11,017 nt of DNA, from positions 1-11,017 of the forward strand of contig CAYONZ010000078.1 in NCBI GenBank assembly GCA_964405465.1, written 5' to 3'. This stretch comes from CAYONZ01 sp964405465. Its GTDB lineage: Bacteria > Bdellovibrionota > Bdellovibrionia > Bdellovibrionales > JAMPXM01. Position 1 is the stretch's first letter. Each line of letters starts with the position of its first letter. This document shows, piece by piece, positions 1 through 6,618 of this stretch. A model generated the notes under the pieces. The model was not told the DNA's origin and did no database searches. It saw nothing but the letters and a program-made list of their open reading frames with translations. The translations under genes were made by a program, and so were the position numbers.

Positions 1-403
1 AAGAAAGTTCATTTAAGTCTTCAAAAGAAGCGCGAAGCCCAAGCTCACCAAAAAATCCGCCGCCAAAGTGACCAGAAATAATCAGAACATCACATTGCAC
101 TTTCGCTTTGCAAGCGGGCTCAATCATGCGCATTGGTCGGACGACGCTACTCCCAAATGGTTTTGCAAATTCCTCTTCAGCGAAACTTGTGACTCGGGAG
201 CTCCCAGCAAGGCCATCTTCAGTTGCCGAGATATTGGGGTATCCCAGAAGTTCAATAAACTGGAAATCTTTTTTGGGAAGTACATCTTTAAAAGTCTCGA
301 ACTCATTATTCGAATTGAGAGTTAAAGAACAAACATTAAACTTGGCCTGTACTTTCGCTCCTACGAGCAGAATCAAAAAACTGAGGACAAAATGTTTACC
401 CAA
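1..403 (-). CDS. Partial exported protein of unknown function (C-terminus beyond left edge)
   Basis: An open minus-strand frame starts with TTG at 403 and is still open at base 1, giving 134 visible residues. The start is well supported: an AGGTGG Shine-Dalgarno (410-415) sits 6 bases upstream, and an in-frame TAA (407-409) excludes anything longer. The protein opens with a Sec signal peptide, a short basic MGKH followed by a hydrophobic FVLSFLILLV core, with likely cleavage after VQA (residue 20). The mature part begins KFNVCSLTLNS and later has CDVLIISGHFGGGFFG (104-119): a hydrophobic strand ending in Ser-Gly-His-Phe-Gly-Gly. That layout recalls the histidine strand of caspase/CHAT-like cysteine peptidases, but the matching Cys would lie off the edge, so this is inference only. 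The start is 37 bases after the stop of the LamG-like gene on the same strand, so the two may be cotranscribed. Function is not known. Confidence 0.72.
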   Translation of the reverse strand, partial: MGKHFVLSFLILLVGAKVQAKFNVCSLTLNSNNEFETFKDVLPKKDFQFIELLGYPNISATEDGLAGSSRVTSFAEEEFAKPFGSSVVRPMRMIEPACKAKVQCDVLIISGHFGGGFFGELGLRASFEDLNELS

Positions 404-440
404 AGTTTACCACCTAAGTTCTTAAGCAATGCGCCCAATA

Positions 441-1784
441 TCAAGGCTTCAAGTCAAACTGGCTACAACGAGGTTTAACTAGATAGGCAAGACGATCCAC
501 GACTTGCCCTTCTCGAACCGTATATCTCGTGTTCGAAGGAGCCGTTGCCAACGCCAATTTCAAGAGCTGCTCAGAGGACAATGCATGTTTCGCAAAAAAC
601 ACTCCACGTAGAAATCCACTAAAGGCAGCGCCGTCTGGTGCGCCTGCGCCCAAGACAACCTCGCTAGAGTTAAAAAAGCTCGTGTCCGAACTTTCTGCGT
701 GAGGAACAACTTCTCGATGAAGCAACCAAGAATTTTGTGAATCTCGAATCAAAAACGACATCGCCCGCTGGCTCCCAGGATCAAATGCCATTGCCACAAA
801 CACCCAACACTCCATCGAAACGCTCTGTCCCCGCGCGCTCACTGCTTGGCATGTTCCAAAATTCCCAGCCCATGGCAAATTTTTTGCGAACTCTCCATTA
901 CCTTTTCGATTCACTCGCACGGAAGCACGATTGTCAGTGACCGAGAAGTCCCATTCCCAGGGGCGAGAGACCGCACCAGGTATTGCAGGCACAGCGCGCG
1001 AAAGAATTCCCATACGAGCATTCGGAAATTTTAGCCGCGCCCTTGTTTCAAGTAGCAGAGGATTAAATCCCGAGACTGGCATTCCAGGCCCATCGCCCGC
1101 AGGCTTGGTCAACTGATTGTCTTCAAGACGCATTTTAACCCAAGCTCCAAAAGTGTAGCCGTCTTCTTTTTTGATTGCCGAAGTGGTTTCACTTCGAGCG
1201 TTTCGCTGATCTGTCCCGATAGATTCAATTCTGAGTCCGCTCGCACCTTTGGTTTCCCGAAAAAATCGAAACGAAGCGTATTTCTCTTGATCACCCTCTT
1301 GGGCCTGGCAACTCTGCATTGCAAATGAGTTCTCCACCCTCGGCAATTGGATCTGATATTTTTCAGTTGCATCAACCAATATCCGCCGACCGTCGACTTC
1401 TCTTTCATCAGCTCCGTCTAGACGAAACAACATTTCTAACTGCAAAGCCTCTAAGTCTGTGCGATTTATTCCTGGCGCGCTGGCCTCGAGGTTGGCTTTG
1501 AGCCAAACACGATCAAAATTATCAACCGAAGACCCTTCATCCATTTTTGCCAGCGCAGGAAAGGCAAATACCTGCAAGGCCAAGTAAGTAGTTACCGACA
1601 ATAAGGTCCAAGACGAAGTTCTCCACGAGAGTCCGTTTAAACATTTGTTAAAATAGGTTTTTCCGGTGCACATTTTTCCAACATGCAATTTCGATAAGTC
1701 ATTTAGGTTTCTTCCTAACGAAATATTCAAACCATTTTTACTGGAGGCAAAAGACCCTAAGGAAATTTTTGTTTTCATTTTCAC
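441..1784 (-). CDS. Exported protein with LamG/concanavalin A-like domain
   Basis: This 447-residue protein is probably periplasmic or surface-exposed. A Sec-type signal lies unusually far in: basic residues around 41-55, a hydrophobic core at about 58-75 and cleavage near FPALA (75-79). Residues 208-410 resemble a LamG/laminin-G-like jelly roll: YTFGAWVKMRL (210-220), a central WEWDFSV strand, WVFVAMAFD (327-335) and a closing VVLGAG...FSGFLRGVFFAKHALS segment (376-403). Such folds usually bind carbohydrate or protein, and no catalytic motif is seen. The longest start is GTG 1784 with GGGGG (1792-1796) 7 bases upstream; ATG 1778 is in frame. ATG 1673 (residue 38) would give a more normal signal peptide but has only a weak GGAA site, so the true start is unsettled. 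The upstream gene on this strand is about 400 bases away. The downstream partial gene may be cotranscribed. Confidence 0.8.
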   Translation of the reverse strand: MKMKTKISLGSFASSKNGLNISLGRNLNDLSKLHVGKMCTGKTYFNKCLNGLSWRTSSWTLLSVTTYLALQVFAFPALAKMDEGSSVDNFDRVWLKANLEASAPGINRTDLEALQLEMLFRLDGADEREVDGRRILVDATEKYQIQLPRVENSFAMQSCQAQEGDQEKYASFRFFRETKGASGLRIESIGTDQRNARSETTSAIKKEDGYTFGAWVKMRLEDNQLTKPAGDGPGMPVSGFNPLLLETRARLKFPNARMGILSRAVPAIPGAVSRPWEWDFSVTDNRASVRVNRKGNGEFAKNLPWAGNFGTCQAVSARGQSVSMECWVFVAMAFDPGSQRAMSFLIRDSQNSWLLHREVVPHAESSDTSFFNSSEVVLGAGAPDGAAFSGFLRGVFFAKHALSSEQLLKLALATAPSNTRYTVREGQVVDRLAYLVKPRCSQFDLKP

Positions 1785-2032
1785 AGGACGACCCCCGGAA
1801 GATTGATCGCTTCAAAAAATTCGCTTGGGAACTGCGCCGTACTCATCACAACATCAACTTCAGACGCAACACGAACATCCACAACCAATACAACTACAGC
1901 AACAACCACAACTTCAACTTGCAATCGCAGTTCCCAAGCTCAGAAAGTTCATTCACAGAACAAAACCTCTATGAGCAACTCCTGTTCCAACAGAATTCTT
2001 GTGAAGTTCAATTGGTGAGAGTTGAATGTTAA
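1769..2032 (+). CDS. Doubtful small ORF, Asn/Gln-rich, 87 codons
   Basis: This frame starts with TTG at 1769, with AAGGA (1759-1763) 5 bases upstream. It ends in TAA at 2030-2032, and the frame is open upstream to a TAA at 1649-1651. The N-terminal third is basic (PRKIDRFKKFAWELRR), the middle is rich in Asn, His, Tyr and Phe across the CA-rich tract, and the tail (SCEVQLVRVEC) looks protein-like. Arguments against it: no signal peptide or domain, a rare start, a start inside the antisense of the LamG-like gene if that gene begins at 1784, and open alternative frames over the same repeat (one of them Thr/Ser-rich, 1803-2018). The low-complexity DNA alone could keep these frames open. I list it because nothing else explains the interval. 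Function unknown. Confidence 0.2.
   Translation: MFSFSQDDPRKIDRFKKFAWELRRTHHNINFRRNTNIHNQYNYSNNHNFNLQSQFPSSESSFTEQNLYEQLLFQQNSCEVQLVRVEC
1823..1939. repeat. Perfect 14-bp inverted repeat enclosing a CA-rich 89-base loop
   Basis: GCTTGGGAACTGCG (1823-1836) is the exact reverse complement of CGCAGTTCCCAAGC (1926-1939). The 89 bases between are almost free of G on the plus strand and carry many CAAC words, so a plus-strand RNA would show a strong stem holding an unstructured loop. On the minus strand the loop would be GU-rich and would lie in the leader of the LamG-like gene. There is no U tract next to the stem, so it is not a simple terminator. The role is unknown. Confidence 0.7.
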
Positions 2033-2193
2033 GATCGTATAAATTCGATTTAATTGCCAACAAAAGGCGGCATTCGTCGAAAAGTTCTCCACTAAACTAA
2101 AAAATTTTGTTTACCTCATGAGCCTGCATGGATCGCGAGAAATCCGACCGAGCGCAAACACACCCAATGATTTATACCGAAACCCATCTTTTT

Positions 2194-2988
2194 TTAAAGC
2201 TGGAGGTAAAAGCGAAATCCCAGTCCAACAAAATACCCACCCAAATCAAGTGAGCGACGAGCTCCGTCCATATTGACGACTTCATTGTCTTTCACTTGCG
2301 TTCCGGCATAGGAGGAACCATCTCGAGTGTAGGTCAGTTTCTTAAGATAAAAGTAGCGATACCCCACATCCAAAACTGTGGTCACATTATCACTCAGTAG
2401 AAACTCGACAGCGGAATAGATCTGCCCCATGTAAGTCAGTCCTTTTGCGCTTTCAGTAAAATCGGCTAGGCCAGAGGACGCCGTACCAGCGGCAGTCATT
2501 TTATAGATATTGTCTAAACTGACCGATGCCGCCCCAAGTCCGCCACCGACCAGAAATTTTGCAGTGTTGGATTGTAACAAGGCAAACTCAAGTGCCGCAT
2601 GCGGAATGACAGCGAGAATTTTTGTATCAAGTGAAAACTGTTCGACCCCAGCTGAACTCGTGCCCACAACATCACTAATTTCACGTGGGCTCAAAAGCTC
2701 GACACCTACTCGCAAATTCAATCGACTGAGTGAAAAGAGAACGCCGAATTCACCGCTATAATTACTCTGCACCTTTTTATCAAAGGTGTTGTCTGAGCCA
2801 CTTGACAGCGCAAAGGCTCCATCACCAACTTGCGATGGTCCATAACTTCCACGAAAATAAGTCGCCATGTGTTCGGATTTAAAATCAAAGACCCGAGCCT
2901 GGGCACTGAGACACCAAACAATTCCCACACAGATAAATAAAAAAGATTTGTACAATTTTTCTAAAAAAAGTCGTTCTTTTGCCATCAT
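2194..2988 (-). CDS. Predicted outer-membrane beta-barrel protein
   Basis: The 264-residue product has a Sec signal peptide: basic start, hydrophobic FLFICVGIVW core, likely cleavage after AQA (residue 31). The mature part alternates short beta-strand-like stretches with Gly/Ser/Asp-rich turns: GEFGVLFSLS (79-88), LNLRVGVELLS (90-100), KILAVIPHAALEFALL, KFLVGGGLGAASVSL (144-158), TTVLDVGYRYFYL (203-215) and a terminal YFVGLGFRFYLQL (252-264). Length and pattern fit a small (about 8-strand) barrel such as the OmpA/OmpW/OMP_b-brl folds. The last residue is Leu, not the common Phe. ATG 2988 overlaps the upstream TGA in an ATGA junction, and the adjacent ATG 2985 is equally possible, with AAAGG 7 bases upstream. 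The overlap argues for translational coupling with the AMIN-like protein. Substrate or ligand cannot be inferred. Confidence 0.78.
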   Translation of the reverse strand: MMAKERLFLEKLYKSFLFICVGIVWCLSAQARVFDFKSEHMATYFRGSYGPSQVGDGAFALSSGSDNTFDKKVQSNYSGEFGVLFSLSRLNLRVGVELLSPREISDVVGTSSAGVEQFSLDTKILAVIPHAALEFALLQSNTAKFLVGGGLGAASVSLDNIYKMTAAGTASSGLADFTESAKGLTYMGQIYSAVEFLLSDNVTTVLDVGYRYFYLKKLTYTRDGSSYAGTQVKDNEVVNMDGARRSLDLGGYFVGLGFRFYLQL

Positions 2989-3635
2989 CGGGCCTTTCTC
3001 ATGAGGTGCTCTCCATTCGCAACAACAGGGCGCATCTCAATTATCAACTGATTGGCAGCTTGTGCAGACCCAATATTGACCTTCATTTCAACGGGCACAC
3101 GCAATGCCAGTGTCACGTTAACCGAATCATCAATGGGATCACTGGTCATCTCAGTAGAGCCAATGAAGATTGAATCGGCAACTTTGACAGCGAGGTCATG
3201 GTTATCAATCGTTGTCTTCTTTAGATTCTGCAACGACATCACCAGGCGGCTATTTTTGGCATCCAACGACACATGAAAATATCCTGGAGCCCCTTTGAGT
3301 GCGCGGCCTTGAAGATCACCAAACGACAAGGTCAGCGTCTCGCCTCCTCCATCGGCCACCTGTTTTGCGAGCCCAATCAAAGACAAGTTTTTTTGCGACT
3401 GCCCTCCAACAAAAACACCAGATCTTGCAAATTGACCGAGGCGCACTGGGGCCCATTGCCGATTGAATGAGGCATGGGAAAAAGATGCAAATGCGCAAAC
3501 CCCGAACACCAGCCACATCGACAACGCCCACTTTTGAACTGCGACTCGTACCCGAGTCGCACCAATGAGCCGCCGAAAGACACCTAACGATTGGGATCGT
3601 ATGCTGATGAAATTTGCAAACATTGAGCTCGGCAT
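2985..3635 (-). CDS. Small exported protein with AMIN-like beta domain
   Basis: The product has 216 residues. ATG 3635 has an excellent AAGGAGG site (3641-3647) 5 bases upstream. An extended basic N-terminal region (RRLIGATRVRVAVQKW) leads to a hydrophobic segment, WLVFGVCAFASFSHA, with likely cleavage near residue 56, so the protein is probably periplasmic. Residues about 98-203 form a beta-rich unit: ETLTLSFGDLQG, YFHVSLDAKNSRLVMSLQNL (119-138), DDSVNVTLALRVPVEMKVNI (169-188), NQLIIEMRP. The strand-turn-strand pattern with a final hydrophobic strand resembles AMIN domains, which target periplasmic proteins to peptidoglycan or secretins. This is a pattern judgement, not a confirmed match. 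The stop overlaps the beta-barrel start by 4 bases, and the pair probably forms one operon read from the promoter at 3666-3693. The short basic tail (HLMRKAR) is unusual for a secreted protein. Confidence 0.75.
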   Translation of the reverse strand: MPSSMFANFISIRSQSLGVFRRLIGATRVRVAVQKWALSMWLVFGVCAFASFSHASFNRQWAPVRLGQFARSGVFVGGQSQKNLSLIGLAKQVADGGGETLTLSFGDLQGRALKGAPGYFHVSLDAKNSRLVMSLQNLKKTTIDNHDLAVKVADSIFIGSTEMTSDPIDDSVNVTLALRVPVEMKVNIGSAQAANQLIIEMRPVVANGEHLMRKAR

Positions 3636-3640
3636 CCATG

Positions 3641-3647
3641 CCTCCTT
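3641..3647 (-). promoter_or_regulatory. Strong Shine-Dalgarno for the AMIN-like gene
   Basis: AAGGAGG on the minus strand, 5 bases before ATG 3635. It decides this start over ATG 3639, which is only 1 base away from the site. Part of it lies inside an imperfect inverted repeat (3644-3690). Confidence 0.7.
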
Positions 3648-3665
3648 GCAGGGTCTACTTGTTTC

Positions 3666-3693
3666 ATTGTACTTCAGGTTCCTGCAAAGGCAA
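3666..3693 (-). promoter_or_regulatory. Candidate sigma70-type promoter for the AMIN-like/beta-barrel operon
   Basis: On the minus strand TTGCCT (3693-3688) and TACAAT (3671-3666) are separated by 16 bases, matching the -35 and -10 consensus at 4 and 5 of 6 positions. Initiation near 3659 would give a leader of about 25 bases containing the AAGGAGG site. Sequence-only prediction. Confidence 0.42.
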
Positions 3694-3812
3694 AAAATTC
3701 ATGAACATAGATCTTGTTTAGAGCAAAATTTAGCACTGGCTAGACTCGCCGATCGTCTCGATATAGAAGTGCCCCACAGGTTCAATTTAGGTTTTTTGGG
3801 GTTTTATTTTTT

Positions 3813-3821
3813 GGGGGGGGG
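3813..3821 (+). promoter_or_regulatory. Homopolymeric G9 tract acting as ribosome-binding site
   Basis: Nine consecutive G end 5 bases before ATG 3827, exactly where a Shine-Dalgarno should be, and no AGGAGG-like site is present. The tract follows T6-G4-T4-A-T6, so the segment is a series of homopolymers. G can pair with the CCUCC anti-Shine-Dalgarno using G-U wobble. Homopolymers of this length are prone to slippage, so expression could vary with tract length. Confidence 0.55.
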
Positions 3822-3826
3822 ATTTC

Positions 3827-4330
3827 ATGCGTCTATTTGCGTTGGTATTTCTGGTGTCAGTTCTTTTCATTGGCTGTCAAAAAGATAAAAACAATAATCC
3901 ACAGTATTATGCCGGAGCTCCTGGTGCGGCTTGCTTTCAAAATAACTCTGCTTGGGGAAGCTCACTTGGCTTTCGTCCCTATCAGTATGGATACATGCAA
4001 GACTCTTCTGGTCGCTGGGTACCCGTAAACAATTACAATTATCAAACGCAAGGCTTCTGCGGATGTCCCGCGCAAAGCCAACCGGCCTGCGGCCCTACCG
4101 GCGGAATGGTTTGTATTCCAAATACTCAGCTTGCGGGCTCCAACTGGATCCCTTGGGGATACAACGGAAATTCATTCTATCAAAACAATTATCAATCCAA
4201 TGCATATGGCTCCACTGGTTACGCCTGCTCCACTAATATTGGACAAACTTGCAGAGTCGGCTACAACGATTGTGGCTATGGGATTTGTTCAGGAAAATGG
4301 GGCAGCTACGGCATTTGTGTTCAGCCGTAA
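3827..4330 (+). CDS. Cysteine-rich lipoprotein of unknown function
   Basis: The 167-residue product starts at ATG 3827. It has a lipoprotein signal peptide, MRLFALVFLVSVLFIGC, with Cys17 as the likely lipidated residue (Phe at -3 is not ideal for a lipobox). After it comes a short charged/Asn linker (QKDKNNN), then a mature part dominated by Tyr, Asn, Gln, Gly and Ser and ten further Cys, several in pairs or repeats: FCGCP, ACGPTGGMVC, and C-terminal C-x(6)-C-x(6)-C-x(4)-C spacing with two similar YGIC endings. Even Cys number and low charge suggest a disulfide-stabilised extracytoplasmic protein. No catalytic motif or known domain is recognised. The gene stands alone between the divergent minus-strand envelope operon and a probable terminator. 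Membrane side (inner or outer) cannot be decided. Confidence 0.8.
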   Translation: MRLFALVFLVSVLFIGCQKDKNNNPQYYAGAPGAACFQNNSAWGSSLGFRPYQYGYMQDSSGRWVPVNNYNYQTQGFCGCPAQSQPACGPTGGMVCIPNTQLAGSNWIPWGYNGNSFYQNNYQSNAYGSTGYACSTNIGQTCRVGYNDCGYGICSGKWGSYGICVQP

Positions 4331-4384
4331 ACAACTCAACTAACTCGAACGCCCTATTGTTCATCATCAAATTGGTACTCTTCT

Positions 4385-4433
4385 ACGCGCCACCAACCAA
4401 GCCCTCAAGAGCTAGGCCACACGGCGCGTTTTC
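4385..4433 (+). terminator. Probable transcription terminator after the lipoprotein gene
   Basis: ACGCGCC (4385-4391) pairs perfectly with GGCGCGT (4423-4429), and the stem is followed by TTTTCTATTTCT. The GC-rich stem and T-rich tail fit a rho-independent terminator, but the 31-base loop is longer than usual. It lies 55 bases after the lipoprotein stop and before dcp. Confidence 0.4.
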
Positions 4434-4511
4434 TATTTCTCCTCGTAGAGATGTTTGTTAGCCTAGTCTTTTCGTCCCAAGACGATAACACCTTCTGTAA
4501 GCGAGGAAACA

Positions 4512-6563
4512 ATGACGACGGAACCAAACCAACAAGAAAATCCCCTTCTCAAATTTTCCACCTTGCCCTATGGCGCGGTTCCATTTGATCGCGTTAAGAA
4601 CGAACACTTTTTGGTAGCGGTCGACTCAGCAATTGCCGAAGCTCGCGAGAAAATCGCCAAGATCAAAAGCGAAACCCAACCCAGTTTTGTCAACACCATC
4701 GAGGCACTGGAAACAGCCAGCGACAAGTTGGGTTATGTTTCGGCGATCTTTTACAATCTTTTTAGCGCAGAGACCAATGACACGCTTCAAGCCCTAGCCA
4801 AAGAAATTGGGCCTAAGACTTCTGCTTTCTCAAACGATATTTTGCTTGATCATGATTTGTTTCAACGCATTCATCAAGTCTATGAAACGCGCCAAAACCT
4901 AAACCTCAAAGGTGAACAGGCAAAACTTTTAGAAAAAACTTATCGTGACTTTGTTCGCAACGGTGCGCTTTTGAATGCAGAACAAAAAGATCGCCTTCGA
5001 GCGATCGATGAAGAGATGGCCAAACTTGGACCGGTTTATTCAGAACATGTGCTTAAGTCTACCAATGCCTTCACACTCGAAATAACCTCGAAAGAAGACC
5101 TGAAAGGTTTGCCTGAGTCTGTTGTCGAAGCGGCAGCTCACACAGCAGAAGAACAGGGCAAAAAAGGCGTATGGGTTTTCAATCTGCAAGGGCCAAGCTA
5201 TATTCCCTTTTTGACATACGCTGAAAATCGCGGTCTTCGTGAAAAAATGTGGCGCGCCTTTGCGACACGTGCTTTTCAAGGAGAGTTTGACAACTCCAAA
5301 CTTTGCATTCGCTTAGCAGAACTTCGGCATCAGCGGGCCCAGCTATTGGGATATAAAACACATGCACATTTTACGCTTGAAGAGCGAATGGCTGAAGCTC
5401 CTGAAAAGGTGTTAAATTTTTTGGAGAGAATTGCGGTAAAAGCAAAACCTGCAGCACTTCGTGACATTGAAGAAGTCAAAGTTCTTAAGAAAGAACTCAG
5501 CGGAGATTCCGAGCTTATGCCTTGGGATTATGCCTTTTACTCAGAAAAATTGAAAATGAAGAAGTATGACTTCAACGAAGAAGATCTGCGACCTTATTTT
5601 AAACTTGAAAATGTAATCGATGGGGTTTTTGCGCATGCTCGTAAGCTTTATGGATTGATCTTTTCACCAACGACAGAGGTTCCAGTTTATCATCCTGATG
5701 TACTGGCGTACAAAGTGACTCAAGAGAGCAATAACGAATTTGTGGGACTTTTCTATGCAGACTTCTTTCCACGGCCATCGAAACGTTCTGGCGCTTGGAT
5801 GACCAACTACCGAGAGCAAGGCCTACATCAAGGGCATGTCGAACGTCCACATGTGAGTATTGTTTGCAACTTTACCAAACCGACTCCAACCAAGCCGTCG
5901 CTTTTGAGTCTCGACGAAGTGAAGACTACTTTTCATGAATTTGGCCATGCTTTGCACAGCCTGCTTTCTAACTGTCACTATGTTTCCCTTGCTGGAACCA
6001 ATGTGTTTTGGGATTTCGTGGAGTTGCCATCACAAGTGATGGAGAACTGGGTCAACGAAAAAGAATCGCTCGATCTCTTTGCACACCACTATGAAACCAA
6101 TGAGGCTATTCCAAAAGAATTGGCAGAGAAGATCAAGAAGACGCATCAGTTTCAAAGTGGCTACACATCGATGCGCCAATTGTCTTTTGGTTTGCTCGAT
6201 ATGGCTTGGCACTCGCAAGATCCAAGTCTAATTAAAGACATCGAAAAATTTGAAGCCGGCTCAACAGAGAGTGCACGTCTATTGCCAAGAATTGCTGGCA
6301 CATCGGTTTCGACCAGCTTCAGTCACATTTTTGCGGGTGGCTATTCAGCTGGGTACTATAGCTATAAATGGGCTGAGGTCTTGGATGCCGATGCGTTTGA
6401 GTATTTTAAAGAAAAAGGTCTCTTTAACAAAGAAGTCGCAAAGCTTTTTCGCGACAATGTTCTCTCACGTGGCGGCACTGAGCACCCGATGGAACTCTAT
6501 AGGAAATTTCGAGGACGCGAACCAGACCCAGATGCACTCTTGCGTCGCGAAGGCTTGCTATAA
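4512..6563 (+). CDS. dcp: M3A-family zinc metallopeptidase, peptidyl-dipeptidase Dcp type
   Basis: The 683-residue product is close to the usual length of Dcp and oligopeptidase A. These enzymes degrade short peptides, Dcp releasing dipeptides from the C-terminus. There is no signal peptide, so it probably acts in the cytoplasm. The zinc site is complete: HEFGH at 475-479 and the third ligand Glu504 in DFVELPSQ, spaced as in thimet oligopeptidase. The substrate-binding tail motif SHIFAGGYSAGYYSYKW carries His605, Tyr611, Tyr615 and Tyr618. The N-terminal half is the helical family domain starting NPLLKFSTLPYGAVPFD, with ENTIEALE-like (VNTIEALE) and NDTLQAL segments that look more Dcp-like than PrlC-like. 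The close paralogue oligopeptidase A (prlC) remains an alternative. GAGG (4503-4506) lies 5 bases before ATG 4512. It is flanked by a terminator-like hairpin upstream and a long intergenic gap downstream, so it is probably monocistronic. Confidence 0.93.
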   Translation: MTTEPNQQENPLLKFSTLPYGAVPFDRVKNEHFLVAVDSAIAEAREKIAKIKSETQPSFVNTIEALETASDKLGYVSAIFYNLFSAETNDTLQALAKEIGPKTSAFSNDILLDHDLFQRIHQVYETRQNLNLKGEQAKLLEKTYRDFVRNGALLNAEQKDRLRAIDEEMAKLGPVYSEHVLKSTNAFTLEITSKEDLKGLPESVVEAAAHTAEEQGKKGVWVFNLQGPSYIPFLTYAENRGLREKMWRAFATRAFQGEFDNSKLCIRLAELRHQRAQLLGYKTHAHFTLEERMAEAPEKVLNFLERIAVKAKPAALRDIEEVKVLKKELSGDSELMPWDYAFYSEKLKMKKYDFNEEDLRPYFKLENVIDGVFAHARKLYGLIFSPTTEVPVYHPDVLAYKVTQESNNEFVGLFYADFFPRPSKRSGAWMTNYREQGLHQGHVERPHVSIVCNFTKPTPTKPSLLSLDEVKTTFHEFGHALHSLLSNCHYVSLAGTNVFWDFVELPSQVMENWVNEKESLDLFAHHYETNEAIPKELAEKIKKTHQFQSGYTSMRQLSFGLLDMAWHSQDPSLIKDIEKFEAGSTESARLLPRIAGTSVSTSFSHIFAGGYSAGYYSYKWAEVLDADAFEYFKEKGLFNKEVAKLFRDNVLSRGGTEHPMELYRKFRGREPDPDALLRREGLL

Positions 6564-6618
6564 ACAGTACTTGTTTACAGGCTTTGCCTGCCACAGAAGA
6601 CCAAAGGTATGGGATCTA

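Larger units (their letters stand above)
1674..2193. other. Gene-poor interval with CA-rich low-complexity DNA
   Basis: Between the beta-barrel stop (2194) and the LamG-like gene no confident gene is visible. Its centre (about 1841-1925) is strongly CA-rich on the plus strand, with repeated CAAC words, and is framed by a 14-bp inverted repeat. A plus-strand frame (1769-2032) is open across it and is listed separately as doubtful. On the minus strand a 21-codon frame starting at ATG 1846 ends in a TGA that overlaps GTG 1784 as GTGA, but it has no ribosome-binding site. Downstream of 2194 on the minus strand I see no convincing hairpin with a U tract. The part to the left of 1784 belongs to the LamG-like gene only if its longest start is used. 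Confidence 0.5.

Noticed and set aside
68..425. Two overlapping plus-strand frames at the left edge
   Set aside because: They lie antisense to the partial exported protein (403 to 1), which has a signal peptide and a strong ribosome-binding site; they have neither.
1781..1846. 21-codon minus-strand frame overlapping GTG 1784 as GTGA
   Set aside because: The overlap looks like translational coupling, but there is no ribosome-binding site and the upstream codons are just the reverse of the CA-rich tract.
4472..4485. Small hairpin TCGTC-CCAA-GACGA before dcp
   Set aside because: Five base pairs, no U tract and no clear link to the dcp ribosome-binding site; could easily be chance.
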